Assembly: GCF_021379005.1 (NCBI RefSeq)
Contig: NZ_CP075171.1
Coordinates: 2,170,001-2,234,000, forward strand
Direction of reading: 5' to 3'
DNA: 64,000 nucleotides
Source: Leptodesmis sichuanensis A121
GTDB lineage: Bacteria; Cyanobacteriota; Cyanobacteriia; Leptolyngbyales; Leptolyngbyaceae
Position 1 is the stretch's first letter, and every line of letters starts with the position of its first letter. The position numbers and the translations under genes were made by a program. Below, in pieces: positions 17,669 to 29,010 of the stretch. The notes beneath the pieces are model-generated. The model ran no database searches. It worked only from the letters and a program-made list of their open reading frames with translations, and was not told the origin of the DNA.

Positions 17669-18784
17669 GTGACTGATCCTTCTCAACCCCTGGCCCGTAC
17701 CCCCCTTTATGATCTTGAGATCGGGCTGTTTGCCCGCATGACTGAGTTTTCCGGTTGGGAAATGCCCGTTCAATACAGTGGGATTACCCGTGAACATCAG
17801 GCCGTGCGGACAGCCGCAGGGATGTTTGACATCTCCCACATGGGCAAATTCCGCTTAAAGGGCAAAGATGTCTTGAGCCAGATTCAGCCGCTGGTGCCCT
17901 CGGATCTCAGTCGTCTACAGTCCGGAGAAGCGCAATACACCGTGCTGCTGAATTCGCAGGCAGGCATTGTTGATGACTTGATTTTCTATAACCAGGGACA
18001 GGATGCAGCGGGAAATCAACAATGGGTCGTGATTGTGAACGCTGCCACAACGCAGAAAGATAAAACCTGGATGCTGGATCATCTCGATCGCAGCCAGGTC
18101 GATTTTCAGGATTACTCCTTACACAATGTTCTGATAGCGGTACAGGGGCCAAAAGCCGTCAGCCACTTGCAAGCCCTCGTTGCAGAGGATTTATCAGGCG
18201 TGAAATCGTTTGGCCATCTGGAAGGAACGGTGCTGGGAAAACCAGGATTTTTGGCACGAACGGGCTACACCGGGGAAGATGGCTTTGAGGTAATGGTCGA
18301 TCCTGGCGTAGGCGTAGAACTCTGGCAGGCACTCCTGGCTGAAGGGGTAGTGCCCTGTGGCTTAGGCGCACGCGATACCCTCCGACTGGAAGCTGCAATG
18401 GCGCTCTATGGACAGGACATTGATGAAACGACCACCCCCCTGGAAGCTGGGCTAGGCTGGCTGGTCCATCTGGACAGCAAGGGAGAGTTTATTGGACGAT
18501 CGCGCCTGGAACAACAAAAGCGGGACGGTGTCACTCGCCGCCTCGTCGGGTTGCAGATGCAGGGCCGTAATATTGCCCGTCATGGCTATCCCGTTCTAGC
18601 AGATGGAAAAGTCGTTGGAGAAGTCACCAGCGGCACCCTATCGCCAACTTTAGGAGTTGCGATCGCCCTCGCCTACGTCCCCGCTGAACTCTCTAAACCC
18701 GGCCAGACCGTTGACGTAGAAATTCGCGGCAAAACCTACCCCGCCACCGTTGTCAAAAAACCCTTCTACCGCCGCCCCCAATAA
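17669..18784 (+). CDS. gcvT: Aminomethyltransferase (glycine cleavage T protein)
   Basis: A 371-residue T protein of the glycine cleavage system, the usual length. It transfers the methylene group from aminomethyl-lipoyl H protein to tetrahydrofolate with release of ammonia, which in cyanobacteria serves photorespiratory glycine breakdown. Landmarks are [13 protein letters not shown] and [13 protein letters not shown] near the N-terminus, [12 protein letters not shown] near 210, [20 protein letters not shown] near 235-254 (with the catalytic-region Asp/Arg), and a C-terminal GCV_T_C barrel. The start is GTG at 17669, since the frame upstream lacks a better one and the family begins here. gcvH follows at 121 bp. 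Confidence 0.95.
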   Translation: MTDPSQPLARTPLYDLEIGLFARMTEFSGWEMPVQYSGITREHQAVRTAAGMFDISHMGKFRLKGKDVLSQIQPLVPSDLSRLQSGEAQYTVLLNSQAGIVDDLIFYNQGQDAAGNQQWVVIVNAATTQKDKTWMLDHLDRSQVDFQDYSLHNVLIAVQGPKAVSHLQALVAEDLSGVKSFGHLEGTVLGKPGFLARTGYTGEDGFEVMVDPGVGVELWQALLAEGVVPCGLGARDTLRLEAAMALYGQDIDETTTPLEAGLGWLVHLDSKGEFIGRSRLEQQKRDGVTRRLVGLQMQGRNIARHGYPVLADGKVVGEVTSGTLSPTLGVAIALAYVPAELSKPGQTVDVEIRGKTYPATVVKKPFYRRPQ

Positions 18785-18862
18785 CCCGATCCCCGATCCC
18801 TGATTTCCAATTCCCATCCCCCACCCCCCTATCCCCAATCCCCAACTCCCCTGTACCCTGTA
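18782..18862. repeat. Short tandem repeats of the CCCCAATC type
   Basis: Downstream of gcvT the DNA is a run of degenerate 7-8 bp units (CGATCCCC, CCAATTCC, CATCCCCC, TATCCCCAATCCCC). This matches the known cyanobacterial STRR class. It fills most of the gcvT-gcvH spacer. Confidence 0.65.
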
Positions 18863-18904
18863 GAAGTACCTTAATTCAGCCCCTTGCAATTTCAGAGAAC
18901 GACT

Positions 18905-19294
18905 ATGGCATTGGACTATCCTGAAGATTTGAAATACCTGGACACCCACGAATATGCCCGGCTGGATGAAGATCTGGTGACGATCGGCATCACCGCCTTT
19001 GCCGTGGATCAGTTGGGTGACATTGTGTTTTTGGAATTACCCGAAATTGGGGATACCGTCGAAAAAGGTGAGAAATTTGGCACGATCGAGTCTGTGAAAG
19101 CCGTGGAAGATTTGAACTCCCCGGTCACAGGCACAGTGGTAGAAGTCAACACGCCCCTCACAGATGCACCAGAGCAGATTGCAGATGATCCTTATATCCA
19201 GGGCTGGTTACTCAAAGTTCGGATTGATGATCCCAGCGAATTAGAAGATACGCTGTCTGCGGATGAATATCGAGCACAGGTAGAGGGTGAATAA
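18905..19294 (+). CDS. gcvH: Glycine cleavage system H protein
   Basis: A 129-residue lipoyl carrier. The lipoylated lysine is in the typical motif [12 protein letters not shown] (lysine near residue 64), within a barrel-sandwich fold that begins [17 protein letters not shown]. It shuttles the aminomethyl intermediate between P, T and L proteins. I chose the ATG at 18905; the longer frame to a TTG at 18884 has no ribosome site. It follows gcvT in the same direction. gcvP is not in this window. Immediately downstream lies a transposase remnant on the other strand. Confidence 0.95.
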   Translation: MALDYPEDLKYLDTHEYARLDEDLVTIGITAFAVDQLGDIVFLELPEIGDTVEKGEKFGTIESVKAVEDLNSPVTGTVVEVNTPLTDAPEQIADDPYIQGWLLKVRIDDPSELEDTLSADEYRAQVEGE

Positions 19295-19298
19295 ACTG

Positions 19299-19440
19299 GG
19301 TAAGCCACTGTCACCTGCGTGCCAGGGTTGGCCGTAGTCAAACTGAATTTGCTGGGGCCGCCCCCATTGTTCAAACCACTGGCGCAGCACTTGTTGTACG
19401 GTGGTTGCAGACACAGCCTCAAATGTGCTTCTACCTTACA
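19299..19440 (-). pseudogene. Transposase (integrase-core) fragment
   Basis: On the minus strand, about 45 codons without a start read TFEAVSATTVQQVLRQW, then FEQWGRPQQIQFDYGQPW and GDSGLP. This resembles the DDE/integrase core around the second Asp of IS481-like elements (usually FDNG.PWG...GDLPT). The frame is closed by a TAA just upstream (near 19440) and runs into the gcvH end on the other side, so it is a small remnant. No inverted repeats were found. The identification rests on a short motif. Confidence 0.5.
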
Positions 19441-19470
19441 TCCCAAGGCCAATCGTGATCGCTCTGCTGC

Positions 19471-22122
19471 CTACGCCAGAGCGGGTTGATTGTTGACCGC
19501 CAGTTGCTTGTTGGTGAACTTCAAACGATCGCCCACTAAATCGATCAAAATCGTGTCGCCTTCGGTGAAGGTGTTGTCCAGGATTTTGGTGGCGATCGGA
19601 TTTTGCAATTCCCGTTGAATAGCGCGTTTCAGAGGACGGGCACCGTAAGTGGGATCGTATCCTACCTGGGCGATATAGTCCTGAGCGGCAGGGGTAATTT
19701 CCAGGCGAATCTTCTGATCGGCCAGCATCGCCTGAATTTTCTGAAGTTGCAGGCCAACGATCTGACTCAGTTCACTGCGACCCAGAGCATGGAAGATGAT
19801 CAGGTCGTCCACCCGGTTGAGAAATTCAGGCCGGAAGTGCTTGCGGAGCGCCTGCATAACTCGTTTCTGCATTTCCTCGTAGCGATCGTCGTCTCCCGAA
19901 ATATCCAGAATGTGTTCACTGCCAATGTTGCTGGTCATGACGATCACGGTGTTGCGGAAATCCACCATACGGCCCTGGGAATCCGTAATCCGGCCATCAT
20001 CCAGAACCTGCAGCAGAATGTTGAACACATCCGGATGAGCCTTTTCCACTTCATCCAGTAGCACGACGGAGTAAGGATGACGACGTACCGCTTCCGATAG
20101 CTGGCCTCCTTCCTCGTAACCTACATAGCCAGGAGGGGCACCAATCAAGCGAGCAACGGAATGCTTCTCCATGTATTCCGACATATCCAGCCGTACCAGG
20201 GCATCGTCGGAGTCAAACAAAAATTGCGCCAAGGCGCGGGCCAGTTCAGTTTTTCCGACTCCCGTTGGCCCCATAAACAGGAAGGAACCGATCGGACGAC
20301 CGAGGTCCTTCATGCCTGCACGGGCACGGCGAATGGCGGCGGCCACCGCTTCCACGGCTTCATGTTGACCGACCACTCGTTGATGCAGGTGATGTTCCAG
20401 GTTGAGTAGTTTCTGCCGTTCCGATTCCAGCAGGCGATTGACGGGAATACCTGTCCAGCGGGCGACAATTTCGGCAATGTCGGACTCTGTGACCTGTTCT
20501 CGCAGCAGGGTAGAGCCACGGGACTGAATTTCCAGCAGTTTAGCTTCCTGGGCTTCACGATCGCGCTGCACTTTCTCCAACATACCGTACTTCAGTTGGG
20601 CAGCAATGTTCAGGTCATAGGCCCGTTCGGCCTGTTCAATCTGCACCCGCAGGTTTTCTTCCTCTTCCTTCAGCTTTTTAATTGCTTCCAGTAACTGTTT
20701 TTCTCCCTGCCACTGGCTGCTCAGAGACTCCTGCTTACTCTGCAAGTCGCTAATTTCCTGCTCAATCCGTTCCAGTCGATCTTTCGAGACTCGCGTGGAG
20801 GCCAGCACACCTAGTTGGTCTTCGCCTTTCAGGGATAGTTTTTCCATTTCCAACTGCATCAGGCGGCGTTCAATATCCTCCAATTCAGTAGGTTTGGAGG
20901 TAATTTCCATTTTCAACTTGGCCGCGGCTTCATCGACCAGGTCGATCGCCTTATCGGGCAGGAAGCGATCGGAAATGTAGCGAGATGACAGCGTGGCAGC
21001 AGCAACCAGGGCTGAATCGGTGATTTTGACCCCGTGGTGAACTTCGTAGCGTTCCTTCAGGCCGCGCAGGATAGAGATGGTGTCCTCAACGCTGGGTTCA
21101 TCGACAAATACCTGTTGGAAGCGCCGCTCTAAAGCCGCATCTTTTTCAATGTATTTGCGATACTCATCCAGGGTCGTGGCTCCAATACAACGCAGTTCCC
21201 CACGCGCCAGCATTGGTTTCAGCAGATTTCCGGCATCCATTGCGCCCTGAGTCGATCCGGTGCCAATCACGGTATGCAGTTCGTCGATAAACAGGACAAT
21301 CTGCCCATCGGAGTGAATCACTTCCTTGAGTACCGATCGCAGCCGATTCTCAAAATCCCCCCGGTATTTGGCTCCGGCAATCAGGGAACCCATATCCAGC
21401 GTAATCAGGGTGCGGTTCTTCAAAGATTCCGGTACATCACCCTTCACAATCCGCTGCGCCAGACCTTCCGCGATCGCCGTTTTCCCGACCCCCGGTTCGC
21501 CAATCAGCACCGGATTATTTTTGGTACGACGAGATAAGACCTGCACCACGCGACGAATTTCTTCATCCCGGCCAATCACCGGGTCAATCTTTCCAGCTTT
21601 GGCCTGTTCTGTCAGATCCCGTCCGTACTTTTCCAGTGCGCCATAGCGAGATTCTGGGTTCTGGTCGCTGACTTTCTGGCTGCCCCGCAGCTCTTTAATC
21701 ATGGCTTCTAGCTTGCGGGGATCGAGTTCGTAAGTACGGAGTACCCGTAATCCCAAACGGGGATCAACGGCAAAGCCCATCAGCAAATGATCGACCGAGA
21801 TGAAATCATCCTGCCATTTGAGGCGGGTTTCTTCCGCACGATCGAGCATGACATCCAGGTTGCGCCCCAGGTAAAGCTGGTCGGCATTGGGAACTTTGGG
21901 TTGTCGTCGGGTAAAGTCTTCAATCTGCTGAAACAGGCGGGCCGTATCCACTCCGGCTTTGGCAAATACTTTCGTTGCCAACCCATCTTGCTGTTCCAAC
22001 AGGGAAATCATTAAATGTTCAACTTCCAACTGCTGCTGTTTGTAGCGGCGCACCACATCTTGAGCCTGAACGATCGCTTCCCATGCCTTGTCTGTAAACT
22101 TATTCGGGTCAGTTGGCTGCAT
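19471..22122 (-). CDS. clpB: ATP-dependent chaperone ClpB
   Basis: An 883-residue AAA+ disaggregase. It has an N-terminal Clp-N domain (about 1-150). NBD1 carries Walker [19 protein letters not shown] near 208 and Walker [11 protein letters not shown] coiled-coil middle domain (about 400-530) separates ClpB from other Clp ATPases. NBD2 carries Walker [17 protein letters not shown] near 610, [21 protein letters not shown], and a C-terminal D2-small domain. It rescues aggregated proteins together with DnaK. There is no IGF/IGL loop for ClpP binding, supporting ClpB over ClpC. It is convergent with gcvH. A TATACT -10-like box lies about 70 bp upstream of the start, but no clear heat-shock operator was seen. 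Confidence 0.95.
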   Translation of the reverse strand: MQPTDPNKFTDKAWEAIVQAQDVVRRYKQQQLEVEHLMISLLEQQDGLATKVFAKAGVDTARLFQQIEDFTRRQPKVPNADQLYLGRNLDVMLDRAEETRLKWQDDFISVDHLLMGFAVDPRLGLRVLRTYELDPRKLEAMIKELRGSQKVSDQNPESRYGALEKYGRDLTEQAKAGKIDPVIGRDEEIRRVVQVLSRRTKNNPVLIGEPGVGKTAIAEGLAQRIVKGDVPESLKNRTLITLDMGSLIAGAKYRGDFENRLRSVLKEVIHSDGQIVLFIDELHTVIGTGSTQGAMDAGNLLKPMLARGELRCIGATTLDEYRKYIEKDAALERRFQQVFVDEPSVEDTISILRGLKERYEVHHGVKITDSALVAAATLSSRYISDRFLPDKAIDLVDEAAAKLKMEITSKPTELEDIERRLMQLEMEKLSLKGEDQLGVLASTRVSKDRLERIEQEISDLQSKQESLSSQWQGEKQLLEAIKKLKEEEENLRVQIEQAERAYDLNIAAQLKYGMLEKVQRDREAQEAKLLEIQSRGSTLLREQVTESDIAEIVARWTGIPVNRLLESERQKLLNLEHHLHQRVVGQHEAVEAVAAAIRRARAGMKDLGRPIGSFLFMGPTGVGKTELARALAQFLFDSDDALVRLDMSEYMEKHSVARLIGAPPGYVGYEEGGQLSEAVRRHPYSVVLLDEVEKAHPDVFNILLQVLDDGRITDSQGRMVDFRNTVIVMTSNIGSEHILDISGDDDRYEEMQKRVMQALRKHFRPEFLNRVDDLIIFHALGRSELSQIVGLQLQKIQAMLADQKIRLEITPAAQDYIAQVGYDPTYGARPLKRAIQRELQNPIATKILDNTFTEGDTILIDLVGDRLKFTNKQLAVNNQPALA

Positions 22123-22246
22123 CTTTGAATAAAGAGTTCAAGTAGAAATACGTATTGCTGAGCTTTCAGTATAACTGAGGGGAGGGGAGGGATAGAGGTA
22201 GAACTACAAGGGTGAACCAATAGGGCTAATCATAAGGGCAAATTGC

Positions 22247-23788
22247 CTAAAACGAAAAATTCATGCGCACCACCCATTCAAAAATTGTGCCGATCGCTCG
22301 ATTGTTGGGATTGGTCACGACCAAAAAGGCCGGACTGAAAATTACGCTGTCGTTGAGGTTGAAGCGGTAGTAGGCTTCAACATTGGTTTGGGTGGCGTTG
22401 CCCAGGTCACTGGTTACAAACGGTTGACCGATCGCCAATCCAGCGACGGAGCCAGGGATCACAATATTACGGATGGTGCCCCCCAACGCCCAGGTGATGG
22501 GAGTCAGGGAAAGCTGCCGATCGAGCACGGTATTAAAGCCTGCATAGCGACCAATCCCAAACCGACCAAAGGCGGCAAACTGGCGATTAAAGGCCCACTC
22601 AACGTTCAAACCTCCCGCATTAATCGCCACCCCGTTAACGGTGGCACTGGTGTATTGCAGGCGAGTGACCAGCGCTTTATTAAAGGAATACTCCAGTTCC
22701 ACGCTTCCCTGGTTGCGATCGCCAAACAATCCTCCTTTGGTAGAGCCGCCACCGGGACTGCTGGCATCCGCCGCTACATATAACCCCTTTAAGGTGAAGG
22801 ATGGTGTGAATGTCCAGGCGATCGCGGCTCCTGCTCCTCCCGGTCGATCCACTGGATTTTGCACAATCAGCGGATTATTCATAAAAAAGCTGGAGGAAAA
22901 GTTTTCCAGAGAATCGTTAGCAAAGCGGTTGTAATCAATGAACTCTCCGGGGTTGAGGCGACCACCCACTGTGAGACGGAGATTTCTGGCAGGTGCAAAG
23001 GTGTAATACAACTTGCTGATGCGAACGGTATTGGGATAGCTGACAAAGTCCAAACCGCCTCCATCGGCCAGCAGACCTAACGTCCCCAGGAGGTTAGGGC
23101 CACGGGTTGATTGAATTTTGCTAATAGCATCTCCCCCATTATTTCCAGCTTCTAATTGAGTCCGTAACAGATCCGTTCCGGTAAAGCTGGTATTCAAATC
23201 CAGGCGAACCCGCATGGGAATAGTGCTGCTGGCGTTGCTGCCATCGGTCAGTCCGGCTGCCAGTTGTCCTTTTAATTGGGTCGTAGTAGAAAACTGGCGT
23301 TGCTCCAGGGTGCCAATTTTGTTCTCCAATGTCTGGACGCGATCGCGCACACTCCCCAGAATATTGTCGTAGGATTCCTGCAAGCGTCTGAGCATAGCGA
23401 AATCTTCCCGAATCCGACCGATTTCGCCGGAGATAAAATACTGCTCAATTTGAGTAATTACCGCATTCATGACGGCAGCAAACTCATACCGGGTCAGGGG
23501 ACGATTCCTGCGAAACGTGCGATCAGGATATCCAGTAATCACCCCGTACTTTTCTACCAGGGCTTTCAGTGCTTGATAGGCCCAATCACCTGGCTGTACG
23601 TCGCTTAGTTCGTCCACCGATCGCAGTTGATCCATGGAATCAGTTTCGGTGAGGGGATCGGGCGGGAGCAGGGAGCGGGGGAGCGGGGGAGATGAGGGAG
23701 CGGGGGGAGGAGTGGCGGATGTGGGGGTGGTGAGAACAGTCAATTGCAAGAGTCCGAGACTGCCAAAACACCAGAACAATTTCTTCAC
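22247..23788 (-). CDS. SLH-domain outer-membrane porin (iron-uptake porin type)
   Basis: About 513 residues. A signal peptide (VKKLFWCFGSLGLLQLTVL and following) is followed by a Pro-rich patch. One SLH domain comes next (about 60-110; DVQPGDWAYQALKALVEKYG, GYPDRTFRRNRPLTRYEFA) and anchors the protein to peptidoglycan. A short coiled coil (about 140-185) and a 16-strand-like OprB/SomA barrel ending in a terminal Phe complete the chain. Cyanobacterial members form outer-membrane channels for ions and iron. I chose GTG at 23788, with GAGGA 8 bp upstream; the longer frame to 23938 adds 50 residues lacking signal features. It is downstream of gloA on the same strand but separated by about 185 bp. 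Confidence 0.85.
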   Translation of the reverse strand: MKKLFWCFGSLGLLQLTVLTTPTSATPPPAPSSPPLPRSLLPPDPLTETDSMDQLRSVDELSDVQPGDWAYQALKALVEKYGVITGYPDRTFRRNRPLTRYEFAAVMNAVITQIEQYFISGEIGRIREDFAMLRRLQESYDNILGSVRDRVQTLENKIGTLEQRQFSTTTQLKGQLAAGLTDGSNASSTIPMRVRLDLNTSFTGTDLLRTQLEAGNNGGDAISKIQSTRGPNLLGTLGLLADGGGLDFVSYPNTVRISKLYYTFAPARNLRLTVGGRLNPGEFIDYNRFANDSLENFSSSFFMNNPLIVQNPVDRPGGAGAAIAWTFTPSFTLKGLYVAADASSPGGGSTKGGLFGDRNQGSVELEYSFNKALVTRLQYTSATVNGVAINAGGLNVEWAFNRQFAAFGRFGIGRYAGFNTVLDRQLSLTPITWALGGTIRNIVIPGSVAGLAIGQPFVTSDLGNATQTNVEAYYRFNLNDSVIFSPAFLVVTNPNNRAIGTIFEWVVRMNFSF

Positions 23789-23972
23789 GCGATCGTTCCT
23801 CAGCCAGATTCGAAACAGACTTGTTATAGCAAGACTGCTCAAATTTAACTCACTCAGAGGTGGATGGTAGATAGTGGATGGGGCTGAAAACTCGGAGGTT
23901 TGCACAATTCGACTGGCATTACCAGAATTCTGAATCAAAACCTCTGAGTTTTAGACAAACCCACCCATCGAC

Positions 23973-24401
23973 TCAGACCGCTGCCGCTTTCGACGCTTGC
24001 TCCTGTGCCGATCCCTGAGTACCCAGTTGGATCAGTTCCACTTTGTAACCGTCGGGGTCTTCGACGAAGGCGATCACCGTAGAGCCGTGTTTCATGGGGC
24101 CGGGTTCACGGGTGACTTTGCCGCCCTGAGCTTTGATTTGTTCACAGGTGGCGTAAATGTCATCCACCCCGAGGGCGATGTGACCATACCCTGTGCCCAA
24201 GTCGTAGTGATCGGTGCCCCAGTTATAGGTCAACTCCAGAACCGTGTGGTCGGATTCATCGCCATACCCCACAAAGGCCAGGGTGAACTCGCCACCGGGA
24301 TAATCCTTCCGGCGCAACAGCTTCATGCCTAAAATGTTGCAGTAAAAATCCAGCGATCGCTCCAGGTTACCCACCCGCAGCATGGTGTGAAGTAGTCGCA
24401 T
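23973..24401 (-). CDS. gloA: Lactoylglutathione lyase (glyoxalase I)
   Basis: A 142-residue glyoxalase I. The four metal ligands are His5 (LLHTMLRV), the Glu of VLELTYNWG (about 56), the His of [11 protein letters not shown] (about 74) and the Glu of YKVELIQ (about 122). It converts the hemithioacetal of methylglyoxal and glutathione into lactoylglutathione in the cytosol. The nickel-type short form is typical of bacteria. A Gln/Ala-rich tail of about 15 residues is extra. It follows eno on the same strand after a 112-bp spacer filled with short repeats. Confidence 0.93.
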   Translation of the reverse strand: MRLLHTMLRVGNLERSLDFYCNILGMKLLRRKDYPGGEFTLAFVGYGDESDHTVLELTYNWGTDHYDLGTGYGHIALGVDDIYATCEQIKAQGGKVTREPGPMKHGSTVIAFVEDPDGYKVELIQLGTQGSAQEQASKAAAV

Positions 24402-24441
24402 ATTAAAAGTTCCAACAGATCGTCAGTTTCTAGGCTACCAA

Positions 24442-24512
24442 GTGGGTGGGCGGGTAGGTGAGTAGGTGGGTGGATGATTAACCAACCACTCACTCACCCA
24501 CTCACTTACACA
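24442..24512. repeat. Short GTGGGTAG / CACCCACT repeats forming a long hairpin
   Basis: The left half is made of units like GTGGGTGG and GTAGGTGA. The right half (24482-24512) is made of CACTCACC-type units, complementary to the left half. The two arms can fold into an imperfect hairpin between eno and gloA. Similar pyrimidine-rich units occur at 26085-26131 and 52760-52835. Confidence 0.6.
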
Positions 24513-24513
24513 C

Positions 24514-26133
<1,620 letters not shown>

Positions 26134-27435
26134 ATGCTTCGTATCTCCTGGAAAAAAAGTCTGCTGTTTGCCCTCTGTGGTTTGCTGTTGAGTTGGCTGG
26201 TTGGCTGTATGGGGGGAATTCCCAGTTCCAATACAGGACAGCAGACGACCGGCGGCAAGCAAGAGATTGAATTCTGGACAATGCAGTTGCAGCCGCAGTT
26301 CACAGACTATTTCAACTCCCTGATTGGCAAATTTGAACAGGAAAATCCGACGCTGAAGGTGCGCTGGGTGGATGTGCCCTGGGCGGATATGGAGCGCAAG
26401 ATTTTAACGGCAGTATCGGCCAAGACGGCTCCCGATGTGGTGAATCTAAATCCAGGGTTTGCCTCTCAATTAGCCGAGCGCAACGCCTGGATGGAATTGG
26501 AGGGCAAGGTGGCTCCAGAGGTACAGCAACTCTACCTACCCAACATCTGGAAAGCCAGTACCTTGAATGGCAAAACCTTTGGCCTGCCCTGGTATCTGAC
26601 GACGCGAGTTGCTATTTACAATCGGGAGATCCTCAAGCAGGCTGGGGTGAGTCAGCCACCGGCTACCTATCAGGAACTGGCAACAGTGGCTAAACAGGTA
26701 AAGGATAAGACTGGCAAGTATGCTTTTTTTGCCACCGTGGTGCCGGAAGATTCAGGGGAGGTACTGGAGTCGTTTGTGCAGATGGGTGTGACATTAGTGG
26801 ATGCCAATGGTAAAGCGGCATTCAATACGCCTCAAGGCAAGGCAGCATTCCAGTATTGGGTGGATATGTATAAAAATGGCCTGATGCCGAAGGAGGTGCT
26901 GACGGAGGGCCATCGTCACGCGATCGACCTCTATCAGCAAGGCAACACAGCAATTCTGGCATCGGGAGCAGAATTTTTGAACACAATTTCAACCAATGCT
27001 CCGACGATCGCTAAAGTTTCCTCCTCGGCTCCCCAGATTACGGGTGAAACGGGCAAAAAGAATGTGGCGGTGATGAATGTGGTGATTCCGAAAGATACGG
27101 ATGTTCCGGATGGAGCGCTAAAGTTTGCGCTGTATGTGACGAATGATGCCAATCAGCTTGCGTTTGCCAAAACCGCTAATGTGCTGCCCTCTACCGTCAA
27201 TGCCTTGAAGGATCCTTACTTCACCACCCTGCCAGTCAATGCCACTCCGGTGGATCAGGCGCGGATTATCAGTGCCCAGCAAATGAAGGATGCGGAAGTG
27301 CTGGTGCCAGTGATGAAGAATGGTAAACAGTTGCAGAAAGCGATTTACAGCAATTTGCAAGCGGCCATGTTAGGGCAGAAATCAGTGGATCAGGCAATTA
27401 ACGATGCGGCAAATCAATGGAACAGCTTGTCGTGA
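26134..27435 (+). CDS. Sugar ABC transporter substrate-binding lipoprotein
   Basis: A 433-residue family 1 extracellular solute-binding protein. Its N-terminus is a lipoprotein signal (basic MLRISWKKS, hydrophobic core, LVGC lipobox near residue 25), so it should be anchored in the plasma membrane. The body shows the usual start EIEFWTMQLQPQFTDYFNSLI, then LPWYLTTRVAIYNREIL near 150 and a hinge-bound C-lobe. I chose the ATG at 26134; the frame extends to 26059 but that part is translated repeat sequence. No permease or ATPase genes adjoin it, so it is an orphan binding protein. The SH3 gene starts 6 bp after its stop. Confidence 0.85.
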   Translation: MLRISWKKSLLFALCGLLLSWLVGCMGGIPSSNTGQQTTGGKQEIEFWTMQLQPQFTDYFNSLIGKFEQENPTLKVRWVDVPWADMERKILTAVSAKTAPDVVNLNPGFASQLAERNAWMELEGKVAPEVQQLYLPNIWKASTLNGKTFGLPWYLTTRVAIYNREILKQAGVSQPPATYQELATVAKQVKDKTGKYAFFATVVPEDSGEVLESFVQMGVTLVDANGKAAFNTPQGKAAFQYWVDMYKNGLMPKEVLTEGHRHAIDLYQQGNTAILASGAEFLNTISTNAPTIAKVSSSAPQITGETGKKNVAVMNVVIPKDTDVPDGALKFALYVTNDANQLAFAKTANVLPSTVNALKDPYFTTLPVNATPVDQARIISAQQMKDAEVLVPVMKNGKQLQKAIYSNLQAAMLGQKSVDQAINDAANQWNSLS

Positions 27436-27441
27436 TGACCT

Positions 27442-28191
27442 ATGACACGCAAAACTTCGATCTTAATGGTGGGGGGAGCAACGCTGGTAGCAGTGATGGC
27501 TGGAGTGGCCTTTGCCATGATGCAGCACGCCTTTCAACGGACGGCTACTCCTCCTGGGACTCCCAGCCCCTCGCCAACGCCCTCTGTTCCGGTGAATCCC
27601 ACCCGTCCAGTAACCCCTACTCCGTCTATCCTACCTGTATCGCCTGAGGAAACCCGAACCTCTACGGTTCGGGAGGTGCAATCGTGTAAGGTGACGATGG
27701 CGATCGTCAATGACCCTGAACCGCCGATCAATGTTCGGTCTGCGCCCACCACGGATAAAGCGAATGTGATTGGACAACTGAAGAATGGCACCTTTTTGAT
27801 GGTGGAGAAGGAGCAAAACGGCTGGTTTCAAATCACTGATCCCATCAAAGGTTGGGTGGCCAAATCCCGCACCACCAGTAGCTGTAATGAAAAAGTTGAG
27901 CGGATCCGGCTTGGCTCCGGAGAAACGTCTGTCTCCATTACCGATCGCTTCATTGGCACTGGCAGCCATCGCTATGTGTTCACCGTTCAGCCAGAACAAC
28001 GCCTGACGGTTACCCGCAATGATGGGCCGTTTCCGGCGATCGTCTCTCCCAGTGGCAAATTTTTGATTGGCAGTCCGGATGAAAACCGCACGCAATGGTC
28101 AGAAGTGATTTCCGAACCGGGAGATTACACCGTAATGCTGGACTCCAATTACAAGGGCTATCCCTATTCGTTTGTGGTGGAGATCCGGTAA
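27442..28191 (+). CDS. Secreted/membrane SH3-domain protein
   Basis: A 249-residue protein. A hydrophobic signal or anchor (residues about 8-28) is followed by a Pro/Thr-rich linker (about 30-65). A bacterial SH3 domain covers about 75-150, with INVRSAPTTDKANVIGQL, GTFLMVEKEQNGWFQI and KGWVAKS. The last 90 residues are a beta-rich module of unknown type with RYVFTVQPEQRLTVT and GDYTVML. SH3 domains of this kind often bind peptidoglycan. It starts 6 bp after the sugar-binding lipoprotein gene, so it is probably co-expressed. Confidence 0.8.
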   Translation: MTRKTSILMVGGATLVAVMAGVAFAMMQHAFQRTATPPGTPSPSPTPSVPVNPTRPVTPTPSILPVSPEETRTSTVREVQSCKVTMAIVNDPEPPINVRSAPTTDKANVIGQLKNGTFLMVEKEQNGWFQITDPIKGWVAKSRTTSSCNEKVERIRLGSGETSVSITDRFIGTGSHRYVFTVQPEQRLTVTRNDGPFPAIVSPSGKFLIGSPDENRTQWSEVISEPGDYTVMLDSNYKGYPYSFVVEIR

Positions 28192-28240
28192 GGGAGAGTA
28201 GAGAGTAGGAAGTGAGAAGTGGGGGAGTGGATGGTGCATG
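28192..28240. repeat. GAGAGTAGGAAGTGAG short-repeat patch
   Basis: Purine-rich 7-8 bp units follow the SH3 gene. They are the opposite-strand version of the CACTCCC units at 26085. AAGGACAAGGGACAA units follow at 28285-28305. No gene signals were seen. Confidence 0.45.
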
Positions 28241-28455
28241 GTGAATAGAAGCAAAGCCGTCATTGGTCATGAGTTTTCTGCAAAGAACAAAGGACAAGGG
28301 ACAATCAAAAATCACAAGTCCAAAATAACCAGGTTCACCCATTGGATGGATACGAAAGACAATGGAATGAGCAGAAAAAGAAGAAATGATACTATCGAGG
28401 AAGAGTTTGCTTAAATTCTTTGATCTGCTGTCCGAAGCGAGGAGTTTACTTCTCT

Positions 28456-28941
28456 ATGAATAAAGGACCAGTGTTACGCAATGGCTCAACTGGAGCGGAT
28501 GTGAAGCGCTTACAGCGACTGCTGGTGATGATCAAGCTCCTGGATTACCTTGGTATTGATGGAATTTTCGGACCTAAAACTGAACAGGTTGTGCGATCGT
28601 TTCAGCAGAGTGCAGGCTTGGTCGTTGATGGGATAGTTGGTGTCAAAACATGGGCTGCCCTGCCTGCTGATCCGGGAACTGTTCAATTATCGGTCGGTTC
28701 ATCAGGAGCAGTCGTCACAGCCTTGCAAAAAGGCTTGCAGAGGTATGGTGGTACAGGTAGCCCAACAGATCCGGGTGCGATCGATGGAAAATTTGGTCCC
28801 CGAACTGAAGCAGCTGTCCGGGCTTACCAGAAAAAGCATGGATTAGTGGCCGATGGGATTGTAGGGGATAGAACATGGTGGGTGCCCGCTGGAGCAGCAG
28901 GGGCGACCCTTGCCTCTCTTGCCCAACTGACCACTGTCTAA
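28456..28941 (+). CDS. Peptidoglycan-binding protein with two PGBD domains
   Basis: A 161-residue protein made of two peptidoglycan-binding-1 domains in tandem. The first has LRNGSTGADVKRLQRLLVM and GIDGIFGPKTEQVVRSFQ with GLVVDGIVGVKTWAAL. The second has VGSSGAVVTALQKGLQRYG and IDGKFGPRTEAAVRAYQ with GLVADGIVGDRTWW. No signal peptide or catalytic domain is visible, so export is unclear. I chose the ATG at 28456; the longer frame to 28420 lacks a ribosome site. Confidence 0.88.
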   Translation: MNKGPVLRNGSTGADVKRLQRLLVMIKLLDYLGIDGIFGPKTEQVVRSFQQSAGLVVDGIVGVKTWAALPADPGTVQLSVGSSGAVVTALQKGLQRYGGTGSPTDPGAIDGKFGPRTEAAVRAYQKKHGLVADGIVGDRTWWVPAGAAGATLASLAQLTTV

Positions 28942-29010
28942 GAGTGAGCCTCCACGGTTGCCCAAATTTTTTTCCAATAAACCAGCACTATAAGGTAATT
29001 CAACCATTAG

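Noticed and set aside
19192-19452. 86-codon leftward frame overlapping gcvH
   Set aside because: It is antisense to gcvH for much of its length; the credible signal in this stretch is the transposase fragment in a different frame.
27417-27647. 76-codon frame across the lipoprotein-SH3 junction
   Set aside because: It overlaps the SH3 gene in another frame and has no features of its own.
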